A stretch of 64,000 nucleotides of DNA, taken from positions 1,693,346 to 1,757,345 of the forward strand of contig CM074761.1 of NCBI GenBank assembly GCA_037355855.1. The letters are read 5' to 3'. Every line of letters begins with the position of its first letter. The stretch's first letter is position 1. The stretch comes from Pseudo-nitzschia pungens. Taxonomy: Eukaryota; Bacillariophyta; Bacillariophyceae; Bacillariales; Bacillariaceae. Position numbers and translations under genes: made by a program. Positions 44,409 through 55,302 of this stretch are shown here, one piece after another. Below the pieces are notes generated by a model. That model saw only the letters and a program-made list of their open reading frames with translations, made no database searches and had not been told where the DNA came from.

Positions 44409-46539
44409 TCATTTACTGCTCATCAACACCCCAGCTGTTGATATGTGTGCCAGCAAAATAGATGCCATGGGAGTTTGATTGAGCGAGGAGTGTGACCCAA
44501 AGGTAGATTCACTCTTCGAAACATCCTCCGTGGAAACAGCAGCATTCAAGACATCCAGTAATCGTTTCCGTCGAGGGTACATGTCGGATTTGTACAAATT
44601 CAATATGGTGTTGCTCGATATGCTGCAGGCTTGTTCGATTTCATGCAAGGAGCGAGACCATGCCATCTGCTCTGCCCATGCGTCCCACATTCGCCTCATC
44701 TCGTATTCCAGTTTTTCGGCTTGGTTGTCAACTATGGGAGCGTGTGTAAATACATCAAAGGGCTCCGCGTCATCGTTGTCGATCTTGCTTTCTTCATCGC
44801 TGTCGCTATTGGAATCCTTCGACGACCCGGTAATCACCGAGTTTTTGTTTTTCGCTGATGATGATTCCATTGGCACCGGGCCCCTCGGTTTCGCCGTGTT
44901 GTTCTTTTTCGCGCGCGTTTGTTTTGCCACTTTTTGCATCGCCGCTCCAGCCGTACACACAAAATACACAACCGCAGCACAAAGAGTCGACATTTTTACG
45001 CCACTGTTTCGGCCGAGTTGCACTTGTTCGTGTCTGCAATGTACGAGCAAAGCACGGATCGAGGCTTCCGCAACTGGCGGGAGTTGCAAGTTTCGAATGA
45101 AGTGATCCGAGAAATTCGAGGCAGAAACGCAATCACTTTCTGCAGACCGGGAGTCTTCTGCGGCAGACACAGCGGGCGTTCGTGTGTATTCCGGGAAGTA
45201 CGTTTTGATTTCATTGATGGCACGAAAACAGTGTTTTGCTTTGATGGATATTGTTTCGGTTGAGTGTTCGAGTGACGGGTGGAAACAATCGCATATTTCC
45301 AGCACAGTTCTGGTCCAGCCAAGACTCCTCGCGGTCAGAAACAGAATGGCGGCACCCAGCGAGCACATTTGTTTCATCTTGTTGTATTCCCTCAGTCTCG
45401 TCGCAGCAATCTTCCTTGCTTCTTTGTCTTCCTTCCCATTCTCCTTCGGAAGGCGACTCGATACCCCTTTTACGGGAAGCCCATCCCTCCTGGTGGCATA
45501 TCTCACGAGACGATGCGTCGATTCATTTACCACTCGATCCGGAAGATTGAGTTTTGTCGTGGCTTCTATGATCATGCTGTAGGCATCGTACAGGTCTCGC
45601 GAGGCATCTTTCACTGTTTTGTCCATGTGGGAGAGCAAATCTTCTCGGCTTTCTCCCACGTGCAAATCGCTCATTGCCCTCTCCCGATGGGATGCATCCG
45701 TGGAATCACCGTACAGAAAAATAGCTCTATCGAGAGACCACTTGTCTGCGTAAATCGCCGCTTGCAATCGATTCATGTCTTGCTCTTCCTGCAAAACAAC
45801 CATATCGAATTCGGGTCGAACCTCCGGGTGCGTATCAAATTCTGATCCATCTTCCCCCGTGCCGGAATCACCAGCCCGCCTTTCTTTTTCCCGTTTCAAT
45901 CGCACCCTTCGCTCCAACCGCGCATCCTGAAGAGCCCGTTTGTGAGCTTTCTCCATGTAGTGGTCGAGTCGCTTGTTGGTGGTTTTGAGTTGTCTTCTGA
46001 TTTTTGTCATTTTGAACCCCCCCGAATTCGTTCCAAATGCATCTTTGGATAATATCGTGGGTTGCAGACCGCCGACGTACTTGCTCTCATCGACCGCAAC
46101 CAGTCCACTTCGTGCACCCGATGGCAACCCCTTTACTATGTCCTCGGCGTCGTTGAAATCCTTCCATTCCGGTCGATCGTCCATCATCCGCTCTTCCGCG
46201 ATAACACCGCAGCTCGTGCAAACCCGATCCCCTTGCTGCCAATCGGTAACAATCGACGCAGAGTTGCAATTGCGGCACCGTTCCTCGTCGTCCGTCGTCG
46301 TCGTCGTTGTTCGCGGTGCCCGCGGGACATCCCCCGCCGCGCGAGCCGTAGCCGTGGGTGTTGCGTTCGGGGAAGGGATCGAACGAGATCGGTCGCGAAT
46401 CGGATCCCTTCAACTCCATGTTGCTGCTTCTGGTTGCAATCGGTTGCCGAAGCGACGACGACGGACACTTCGCGGGCAAGACTTTCTTATTCGGGTCGGG
46501 CCTGCTATTCGTTGCAGTTGTGGGACTCCAGGGTACCAT
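44409..46539 (-). CDS. TFIIB-like general transcription factor, divergent (frame broken once)
   Basis: 709 residues from ATG 46539 (669 from ATG 46419) after skipping one extra G in a GAC-repeat near 46297. A zinc ribbon (CRNC ... CTSC) with VTDWQQGDRVCTSCGVIAEE is followed by DRPEWKDFND, a B-reader-like motif. Two cyclin-like folds then occur: AYSMIIEATTKLNLPDRVV with SLGAAILFLTARSLGWTR, and FIRNLQLPPVAEASIRALLV with STLCAAVVYFVCTAG. This is the TFIIB/BRF layout used to place RNA polymerase II or III at promoters. Unusual features are a ~100-residue basic/acidic linker after the ribbon, an insert in the first fold and a ~180-residue acidic C-terminal part. It could be TFIIB itself or a lineage-specific paralogue. 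Confidence 0.78.
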
Positions 46540-47599
46540 AGTCAACTCGAATCACCAACCGAAACACGCAACAGATACGATACTATACTATACTACTACA
46601 CTGTACTATTCAGCCCTTGTTTGAATGAACGATTTCAAATGGCAAGCGTTGGCGAACAGTGAATGGAAGTGAATCGTTCCGACTCGAGTTCTCTATCGGT
46701 AAGCTTGGGAAATACCGTACAGTAATTAATTATCATCACAACTTTTTTCACTGGTTGTGTTTTCGCTGAAAAGTCAGGGTTTGCACTTCATCCCGAGAGG
46801 GGGAGACAAGAAGGCTTGACGGCGGAACTCAAAAGAATGGAATTTCGCACCCGGCAGAAACAAACCAATCACAATAAAAATTTAAATAATGGTGGCAGAG
46901 AAAGCTAAAACATACCTCCTCCTATTACAAGTAAACCTTATGATATGACTGATGATTGGCCAGTGGAAATTTGGAAAGAGGGGACGTCTTTCATCTCTCA
47001 AAAGTTGCTCTTCGATCAGTATTTTTGTCCTTTCATCCCCAGAACTAATCGCGTTTGAACATACCGGGAGACATGCGACATACGTAAGTTACCATACCTC
47101 AACTGGTATGAACTTTTTCATACGTACCGGCCAAGTACGGTAAGTTACGTCGGATTAGAACGTTTGACGCCTTTGTTTCTGCCTGTCCTCCACCAACTGT
47201 CAACTCGCCTCAACGACTTAGTCCCGATCCCGTCCCATCATCTGAAAATCGATGAAATAACACTCCACAATAGAAAACAATTTTATGACTTACTTCGTAC
47301 TTCTGATGTACGATAATTACCGAATGAGAGCTTTTGATGCATCATCATCCGTTTCGATTCAGACCATACGAATACCGCAACCTACACTGCCCCCCCAAAC
47401 AAATTCGAACGGCAACAACTTACTTCTCACAACCACAACAGATCGAAGCGTAGATTGGTCCGTGCAATCTCTGCCTACCGTTGTCGAAACTCTCCCTACC
47501 GTATCCACCTCTCCGCAGGCACGCATGCACCAGGGAATCAATCGATTTCTCAGCGTTCTATCGAATGTTATCAACGGCAGCCAACAGTAAAAAACAACA
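46540..47599. promoter_or_regulatory. Divergent upstream region of TFIIB-like and helicase genes
   Basis: About 1.06 kb. A 101-codon frame at 47285-47590 just ahead of the helicase start is probably 5' UTR. GGTAAG/TACCGTAC words recur at 46700-47150. No clear core promoter element. Confidence 0.4.
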
Positions 47600-49775
47600 A
47601 TGTCGTTTGCTATCAGAAAATCTTCCGTGATTCCACCATTGGTGCTCGTATGGGCAATTCTTGCCATTTGTGACGTATCCACCAAGGTGAATGGATTTGT
47701 TGCATCGCCAACGAAACGCGGTATTTCAAAGCAAATCTCGTTCATCCGTCGACAAGGCATCGATGCCTCGACAGCTGACCCGTCCTCTCGCAGACTGGCA
47801 AGAGGACGAGGTCACAACGACGATTACTACGATTCGTACGACGACGATTCCGACTGGTCCCGACCGAGCCCGGGAAGAGGACGCAGCAGGTCGGATGGTA
47901 GAGCAAACTACGATTCATACGACGATGATTCCGATTGGTCCCGACCAACCCAAACACGAGGAAGGAATGGATCGAGGAATCGTTCCAGCAACTACGAATC
48001 CTTCGACGACGATTCCGACTGGTCTCGGCCGGCTCCGAGACGGGGGCGAGATGCGTCACGAGATCGCTCGGTTGGATCCAGACAGAACAGAAACCACGGC
48101 AGGAGCAACAGCAACAACAGCAGCAACAACAACAACAAATTTGGCAGGGAAAAGAGCTACGGTGCTCGACAGCAAGGAAAACCAGAGCAAACGGCAGAAA
48201 TCACGTCCACGAATGCCCACTTTTTCAGCAAGAAATCTCTGGCGGATCCAACGTTTTACGAGCTCGAAAACAAAAGCGACGTCGACAACGAAGAGCTCCA
48301 CCAATCTCTCTGTAACGGTGCCGGAATTACCAGACCATCTCGTATTCAGTCTCTTGCCTGGCCACAAATTCTGAGTGGAAAGCACACAATCGTGGCCGAC
48401 CAAACGGGATCGGGCAAGACTTGTGCGTACCTCATTCCGTGTTTGCTGCGTGCGATACAAACACCCCCGATCAAACAGAAAGGATCTCCCAAGGTTTTGG
48501 TTCTTGCCCCCACCGCGGAGTTGGCCGACCAAATCGAAGCCGTTTGTTCCAAAATCTCACGGTCCGGCCCCTCCTTCAACACAATGGTGGTCACGGCAAA
48601 CGGAAAATACACGACATCGATTCGTGATCAGATTCGCATGATTCAGAGGAAACCCGTAGACGTGCTGATCAGCACACCAGGGCGTATTTCGACAATCCTG
48701 CGCACTCGCAATTCCGGTCTCGACTTGTCGAACGTCCAATCCATTGTGCTGGACGAGGTCGACATTTTGATGATCGACGAAACGTTTGGCCCGCAACTCC
48801 GAACCGTGGGTGAGGCAGCACCCCTGTTGGACCAAACGCAATTCGTATTCGTAACGGCAACGCTACCCGATTCCATCGTCGAAACAATCACGGCGGAGTT
48901 TCCCGGAGTCGTTCAGGTGAAAGGTCCGGGTCTGCACAGATTGGCGCCATCGTTGAAGGAAAATCTGGTGGATGTGTCTGTTCCATCGGATTCGAACCGG
49001 AACGAAGATCTTTGTTTCGATGTGAAAGCCAAGGCGCTGCTGAAGGCACTGCGACAAAACCGATGCCGGAGAACGCTCGTCTTTTGCAACACCGTTGAGT
49101 CCTGTCGCAGCGTAGAAAATCTTCTGAATCGAAAGGATCGGCGTGGTCGGGTGTTCGAGGTATTGGCGTATCACAGTGCCATGACACCGGAGGCACGGAA
49201 CGCCAATCTTCAAATATTTGCCAAGGGCAGAAAGGGTGACAACAACGAGGACGTCGACTACGTCTTGATCTGGTGAGTTCGAAGTGCATCCCTTAAACTA
49301 GCTGTTCGCGATAGAAGCATCTCCCACCGTTCGCTCGCTTTTGAATTGCCACTGCTTCTCTTGTCTTTGTCTCACAATGACTCGCTCAACTTTGATTCAT
49401 TCTCTCTCGTGATTTATTGAATACAACGAAACCCAACTTAGTACGGATCGGGCCGCTCGTGGCGTGGACTTCGACGAGGCTCCTGTGAATCACTGTGTGG
49501 TTTTTGACTTTCCAAAAGATCCGGCAGAATATGTTCGAAGAGTCGGAAGGACCGCTAGAGCAGGTCGAATTGGTACAAGCACTGTTTTTGCGTATGGGTG
49601 GCAGCTTCCAATCGCGAGAAGCGTCATGGGAAAGAAGTTGGATAGTTTCACGATTGCAACCAGTGACATGAAGTACGATGAAAACGATTACGAGCCTCGA
49701 TTCGATCGAAGAACAAAGAAGAGACGCGATGCAGAAATGAAGGATAAGATCGAGAATGGCAGTCTTTGGGAGTAA
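47600..49775 (+). CDS. Plastid-targeted DEAD-box RNA helicase, two exons
   Basis: Exons 47600-49272 and 49442-49775 (169-bp intron, GTGAGT...AACTTAG) join to 668 residues. Residues 1-33 form a signal peptide ending [12 protein letters not shown], with Phe at +1, predicting plastid import. A ~100-residue linker carries three copies of [12 protein letters not shown] separated by RGR-type basic stretches, an RGG/RNA-binding-like low-complexity region. Helicase motifs are [16 protein letters not shown] (Q), ADQTGSGKT (I, about residue 266), [10 protein letters not shown] (Ia), STPGRI (Ib), VLDEVD (II, DEVD instead of DEAD), VTATLP (III), TLVFCNT (IV), [11 protein letters not shown] (V) and [10 protein letters not shown] (VI). 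Likely role: plastid rRNA processing, ribosome assembly or RNA turnover. Confidence 0.92.
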
Positions 49776-50549
49776 GGTTAGTCCCTATCTTTGTCGTAGC
49801 TGTTCATAAATGGAAATGATGGGCTAAAAAAGGTTTCGTAATGCTTGATAGAAAAGGGGAAACTTTCTCATCAGTGGTATAAATAGCAGTCGATGATATA
49901 TTCTTATCTACGCTTTAGGGCATTAGAGGGTGTTTGCGTAGACAAAACCCTCGTTTTGATCATTTCCGATTCCTGTCTACCGGTACAACCGGTTTGCGTT
50001 ATTACTACCACACTACACAAGTAGAAGCAAGTCTTATCAGCTTATCCTCCGTGATATCCTCTGTGTCATGCATTGTTGCTTGATTGAGTATCTTGATCTT
50101 AAATTTACCGCTACTAAAGCTCTGCAGAGAACTCCCCATGGTTGGATATCGGAAGTCTTGGTCAATGCACAAGGAACTGTAGAAGTAACGACAACTTTTT
50201 GTTGAGACGGAAGATCGTTCATCAAACATGCGGAGAGGGGTTAACGATGATTCTTTTCTTACGAGATATTTTTTTCTTGTGAGTAAGTTAATGCTCGGAT
50301 GATGATGATGCTCCTGTCCGTTGTGCACTTGCTCGTGCGTACAACCACTAAAAATACGAAAGAATTTCATTCCGACAGCTGAAGGACGAAGTAACCGGAT
50401 TGTAGAAGCGACTTGACAAGGTGATACAAGTAACTTCGCATTATTATGATAATATTTTGTCACGTACGATATCTGATGTGCATCGTACAGGGAAGTGAAT
50501 AGTTGCTTCGGCAATTGACCTCGTCGCAAGACCCAAGTCAACGAGAATC
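49776..50549. other. Spacer before the TrmK-like gene
   Basis: A 178-codon minus frame (50005-50541) lacks an ATG at its start and resembles nothing; not accepted. No RNA gene seen. Confidence 0.45.
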
Positions 50550-51713
50550 ATGTTGGGATACTCCTCGGTGCCAGTTGTATATTTTGCTGCATCCATGACT
50601 TTATTTCTCATCCCCGGTATTGCTAGGATAGGGGGGTGTCATGCGTTTCGCTCGTTGCGTATTCATTGTAGATTTCAATCGGGAAAACATAGTTCGGGCG
50701 TTGGGAACCATGGTGTGGGACACTATTCTTTGCAAAGTGTTCATTATTCATCATCGGTAGAAAAGAATGATGAACATGAGGATGCTGATTATTTTTACAA
50801 ATCAGTCTCGGCCTTCCTGTTTCGGCAGGGTAGGACTTGGAAAAGATTATCTCATCTTTTGACCATGGCTACTGACGATGATGATAAGGCCGGAACTTCT
50901 CCGACAAGTCCCGCAAATCGGATGAAAACTGCGGCAGACATTGGGACTGATCATGGTCTTCTCGCAATGGGGTTAGCACTCTCCGGAAACTATACGGGAG
51001 TTATTGGTGTGGATGTTTCTGATCAAGCTCTAACGTATGGTGCTTTGGCAATGTTAGGAAAAATTCAAAACAAAACGATTGGGATTGGGGACAATTACTC
51101 TGTGAGCTCTAGGAAGTTTCCAATCGAGTTCCGGCTAGGGAATGGCTTGCAAGCTTTGGAAACCGGCGAGGCTGACGTGATTTGCATTGCTGGCATGGGA
51201 GTGAATACCATGCTCGAAATACTCGACGATAAGAAACAGTCAGCCACGTCCAATTCTTGCATGGATCTTGAAAGGATTAAATGCAAACGACTTGTTTTGC
51301 AAGCGACTAATTCAAAGCCACGAAATTTGATCCTTCTATACGACAGGCTGCAAGAATTGGGATGGGAGGTACGGGACGAGCGAATCGAATTTCTCTCTCG
51401 TCGTTGGTACATTACAACGAGTTTCGAGTTGACGACAAATTCCTGTCCAAGTGAAAGGCAGAATTGCGATGAATCGGATGGACTCTTTGATCTGGTCCTT
51501 CCGGGGTCGAAACTCGTGTTATTGGACAAGTCTGATTCAATGAGGACGATTTTTGATGAGTATTGTCACCATCACATGCAATGGATGACACAAGACCACG
51601 CAAAAAGAGAATCGTCACGCCAGACAGTCGATCACCGAGAACTAAGATGGTTGAACTACTTTTTCGATAAAGAGTGTGGTATTTATTCCGCAAAAGCTGG
51701 TACCCGACTGTAA
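50550..51713 (+). CDS. TrmK-like tRNA (adenine-N1)-methyltransferase family protein, probably plastid
   Basis: 387 residues from ATG 50550, single exon. The N-terminus is a hydrophobic signal sequence followed by GGCHAFRSLR, resembling an ASAFAP junction. The methyltransferase core begins TAADIGTDHGLLAMGLALSG (SAM-binding motif I), then GVIGVDVSDQALTYG, FRLGNGLQAL and DVICIAGMGVNTMLEIL. LVLQATNSKP and LGWEVRDERIEF follow. This order is specific for the COG2384/TrmK family, whose bacterial members methylate N1 of A22 in tRNA. A C-terminal segment of ~100 residues extends it. Bacterial-type tRNA methylation in the plastid is the likely role. Tail-to-tail with the thioredoxin reductase gene. Confidence 0.88.
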   Translation: MLGYSSVPVVYFAASMTLFLIPGIARIGGCHAFRSLRIHCRFQSGKHSSGVGNHGVGHYSLQSVHYSSSVEKNDEHEDADYFYKSVSAFLFRQGRTWKRLSHLLTMATDDDDKAGTSPTSPANRMKTAADIGTDHGLLAMGLALSGNYTGVIGVDVSDQALTYGALAMLGKIQNKTIGIGDNYSVSSRKFPIEFRLGNGLQALETGEADVICIAGMGVNTMLEILDDKKQSATSNSCMDLERIKCKRLVLQATNSKPRNLILLYDRLQELGWEVRDERIEFLSRRWYITTSFELTTNSCPSERQNCDESDGLFDLVLPGSKLVLLDKSDSMRTIFDEYCHHHMQWMTQDHAKRESSRQTVDHRELRWLNYFFDKECGIYSAKAGTRL

Positions 51714-51841
51714 TTATCGATTTATCGATAGTATTTTTTCTGTAACGTTAAAATCAGTCTGCAGTTCTCATGTAACATCATAGATTTGTTCTCTAATGGT
51801 TGTATTATTGTGACTAAATAATTTCAAAAACCGCATCCAAA

Positions 51842-51905
51842 CATTTTTCAAGCTTAACGCACAAAAAGGAAATCTTCTTTGTCGTTCAAACCGTCATTCA
51901 CGTTG
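51842..51905 (-). promoter_or_regulatory. Candidate SECIS element in the thioredoxin reductase 3' UTR
   Basis: About 130 nt after the TAA. Read on the minus strand it contains AUGA (51897-51894), an irregular helix (GGTTT-AACG-ACAAA against TTTGT-CGTT-AAGCT with single G bulges), an apical loop with AA, and GA at 51849-51848 opposite AUGA. This matches the kink-turn core order AUGA...AA...GA. The helix is slightly longer than usual (17 nt from AUGA to AA). Hand-folded only. Confidence 0.4.
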
Positions 51906-51992
51906 GGATCCAAAGTGGAAGTTCAATCATTCCTACGTTGCTGTGTCCATTCACATTCACGGACAAAATAGAGTCATTGGATTACTCCAATG

Positions 51993-52027
51993 AAGCCCTT
52001 CGAGGAAGCCATTTCCTCGAAGGGCTT
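51993..52027. promoter_or_regulatory. Perfect 15-bp hairpin directly after the Sec UGA codon
   Basis: AAGCCCTTCGAGGAA (51993-52007), loop GCCAT, TTCCTCGAAGGGCTT (52013-52027). In the mRNA the stem starts four nucleotides after UGA and overlaps the UAA stop. It resembles a selenocysteine redefinition stem-loop. As a palindrome between convergent genes it could instead help 3'-end formation. Confidence 0.7.
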
Positions 52028-54196
52028 AACCTCAGCATCCACCAGCAGCGGCGTCCTCGCCACTGCTCTTGGTAATGGACAGCGTTACTATTTCTTCCGA
52101 CGATGTTGGATGAATACCAACTGTTTCCACAAGCTGCTTATAAGTCATTCCATTCTTCATTGACACTCCATAACCCTGGGCGTGGGCGGGGTTAGTATTT
52201 CAAAGAGGGACAATCAAGTGCACAATTCGTAAGATGGTGTCTACAACAAACAGAACTCAATACAATGGCTGTCGGTACATCATGTCCATACATTTGCTTA
52301 CTTACCTGCATGACCTCCCCAGCATTAGGGCCAACGTAGTGCATTCCAAGAACTCTTTCGTTGTCTCTCTTATCGACTACGACCTTCGTAAAAGCATTGG
52401 AATCAACTCGCGTTTGGGAAAGAGACCATTCAAGCGGAAGAAATTCGCTATGGTAAACTTCGATTCCATCCTCTCCATACTTTTCAATGGCGTCTTCCTC
52501 AGATAGACCGACACAAGAATACTCAAGTGGTGTGAAAACCGTTGTGCAGACATTCACGTAGTCCATGGGTTCTTTTGAACCACCAAAAAGACGACGGGCT
52601 AGAGTAATACCTGCTTGAATTGCAACAGGTGTGAGTTCTGGGCAGCCATCCATCACATCCCCTACAGCATAAATGTTGGGACACGAAGATTGTTCAAGCT
52701 TGGTTACAATTTTGCGATTCTTTGGGTTGGTTGCGATGTTGACAGCTTCGAGACCCAGCTTGGCTGTATCGGCAGTTCTTCCGACGGCCGCCAACACCGT
52801 GTCGTAAACATCATCGGTTCCATCGGAAAATGTCACCTTGATGCGATCGTCCTCGACCTTTTCGAGCTTGGTTGGTGTAACTTGCATCTTGAATTTGACC
52901 CCGTGTTCTTTCATGTAGTTCCCGATTCGTTCCGAGCATTCGCGATCAAAACCCCGAAGAAGGATGCTACGAACCGCACAAGTTACGTCCTTTCCTAGTC
53001 CTGCTAGGAACCCAGCACACTCCAAACTAATGTAAGAAGCGCCAACGCACAGTGTCTTGCCGGGATCTTTGTTCAAGAAGAAGACGTCGTCGCTCGAAAT
53101 TGCCAAGTCGCCACCTACACAGTCCAATGGCGATGGTCGCCCGCCCACCGCCACTAGGAACCGTGAAGCGGTAATCTCTTGGACAACTCCTTTTTTATCC
53201 ACCAACTCAACGGTGTGGGAGTCTTTGAATTTTGCCAGCTTGTTGAGATACTGGACGCTCTTCTCCCGAAGGCGGACTCTGTACTTGAAGTTCAAACCAC
53301 GAATGTAATTCTGAATATTACTTTTAGCAACATCCCAGTGGGTTTCTGTTTCCAAAGTTGGTAGCTGGCCCATCATGTCATCAGGCTTTGCCCCTATCGA
53401 TGAAATTCCAAAAAAGTTGGCATCCGTATGGATCGATTCCCTCAAAGTTGCTCCTACGTGAAACAATTTTTTCGGAATGCAACCCACATTGACACAAGTC
53501 CCTCCCAGTCCCCACGTCGTTCCCTTTGGAGAGGGTTTCACAAAATCACACAACGCAACTTTGGCCCCGTGAGCTGCTGCCTCCTTGGCGGCAGCCATCC
53601 CACCAGATCCACCGCCAATGACGACGAGGTCATAGTCGTAAGGGTGATCAGCTTTGTGGCCATCGTCTACCATTTCAGGTTGGGCTTTCACATCTTTCAT
53701 TTCACCCGGTGCCATGAATTCTCGACACCAATCCAAGGTTGCATCGTGACCACCTAGATATTTTTCGATATCGGAAGGATCGGGATCATTACCGGATTGA
53801 GTCTTTGAGATCCAGACAATTGGACTGGTTGCGTGATTTCTCCCTTCCTTTTCCTCGAAGCTGTTTCGGAAGCCATCATCGAGAAGCCAATCACGAAACT
53901 TTGTGCGATCCTCGAATTCGTGTTCAATGATTCTCAATCGACTAGGAAACAGAATGGACATACTGGACAAACATTTTACGATGCGGGTGTAAAAACCACC
54001 TGCAAATGCGGAAAAGAAAAACAGAGAAAAAAAGGCCCGACTGTCAGGTAAGTAAAGCAAACTCTCCACAGGGAACAAATATGCAATGCTAACACCATCA
54101 CGACAACAATAACAAACACGTCGGAATCACGGAACATCACTTACACGACGAATAACCCGCAACATGCAGGACCTTTGGTCCGGCAATTGATGACAT
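52026..54196 (-). CDS. Selenocysteine thioredoxin reductase with N-terminal glutaredoxin-like domain (TGR-like), three exons
   Basis: Exons 54145-54196, 52306-53999 and 52026-52175 (GTAAGT donors; TTTGCAG and GCCCAG acceptors) join to 631 residues reading one internal UGA. Exon 1 plus the start of exon 2 encode HVAGYSSCGFYTRIVK, a glutaredoxin-like active site (CGFY), followed by TSPIVWIS and YLGGHDATLDW, the Grx substrate and GGxD region. FAD-binding LVVIGGGSGGMAAAKEA, the redox pair CVNVGC, an NADPH-binding VGASYISLECAG and NIYAVGDVMDG follow. The third exon ends TVGIHPTSSEEIVTLSITKS then Gly-Gly-Cys-UGA-Gly-stop, the GCUG active site of animal-type large thioredoxin reductases. It should reduce thioredoxin, and perhaps glutathionylated proteins. 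A start at ATG 53961 would remove the Grx site. Confidence 0.9.
52032..52034 (-). other. In-frame UGA read as selenocysteine
   Basis: Codons GGA TGC TGA GGT TAA (52040 down to 52026) encode G-C-U-G-stop, the conserved penultimate Cys-Sec pair of high-molecular-weight thioredoxin reductases. Confidence 0.88.
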
Positions 54197-55302
54197 GGTT
54201 GATCTTGATTTTCGTTTCTGACCCATGCACTGATGAGTTTAGTGAATGAATGTTCCTTTTTTGTGTTTTGCGGCTACCGTAGAGTTTTCAGTGTCAAGTG
54301 CGCCAAGAGCAGAAACATTCGGCGGCTATCATTATTTTCTTTCGATGCCTTTCTTTCGGTGAAGTGTTCGGTCTGTTTGGCAGACTGCACATCACGGCGA
54401 ACATGTGCTGGCTGGTGAGGGGGTGTGACAACAGGAAGCTAAGGTACAGAACGTACGTACCCCTTTCAGTATGTATTATTTATGGTAAGGTTATCTTACC
54501 GGTAATCGGTGTTGAATAAACCTTACTCTCAACAAAAGCCTCACCAGGTAAGATACCAAACGGTATAACTTCCATTTCCTTTCCTACCCTGCGGTAAGGT
54601 TATGGTATTTTCAATTTTAGAAAAGCGTAAGATTACCTTACTTAGTAAGGTTTACCAGTGTAGTGTGATGCGATTAAAGCGATAAGGTTATTGGCCCTAA
54701 GGTCAGACATTTCCACAGCATTGCGTTGCGGGCAAACTACGAAAAATATGGCGCGAAACAATCGTTCTGTTCAAAGCATTGTAATCGACTCGTTCGATTG
54801 AGCTGTCCGTCCCACGGTAGTTTTTAGTGCTAAAAATTGAGATTGACTCACTCTCGTGTCCACCAATCGTGATCGTGATTGATAGAAACAGAGAACGAGA
54901 AACTAAGTTACTTGACCATACCGGTAATTACGGTAACCTCATTGGCAGCTTGTAGTGGCATGGTTGATGTAATCCGCTTAGTTAGTTATTTCTATTGTGT
55001 ACGAACAAACTAAGTATTTACGAAGTCTTTCGACGACTTCACGATATTTAGTTCCAAAGCTAAAGCATCAGTTGATACGACCTTTTGGAAGAAACTTAGC
55101 GGTATCTATTGGCATTTCAGTGTCCAGTCAGTCCATTGACTCGTTCACCAAGAAGCAGTCTGGAGGGATCAAGTGTTGACCAAATCCAAGGGCCTTCATC
55201 CGTGCAACTGGGATTGCGCAACAAAAGCGGGAAAACGACAATACAACCAAGTGGTACAGTCCCACCCATAGCAGAGTTTACACACAGCAATATCGCGCCA
55301 CC
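54197..55302. other. Divergent upstream region, no gene supported
   Basis: 1.1 kb between the thioredoxin reductase and UTP11 starts. Dense in TAAGGTTA/CTTACCGG/GGTAAGATTACC words at 54440-54670. The UTP11 ATG lies in a good initiation context (GCCACCATGTCG). Confidence 0.5.

Noticed and set aside
47285..47590. 101-codon frame just before the plastid helicase
   Set aside because: Ends 10 bp before the helicase ATG; Thr/Ser-rich and best read as 5' UTR.
50005..50541. 178-codon minus frame upstream of the TrmK-like gene
   Set aside because: No ATG at the frame start, no recognisable motif, ends near a probable UTR.
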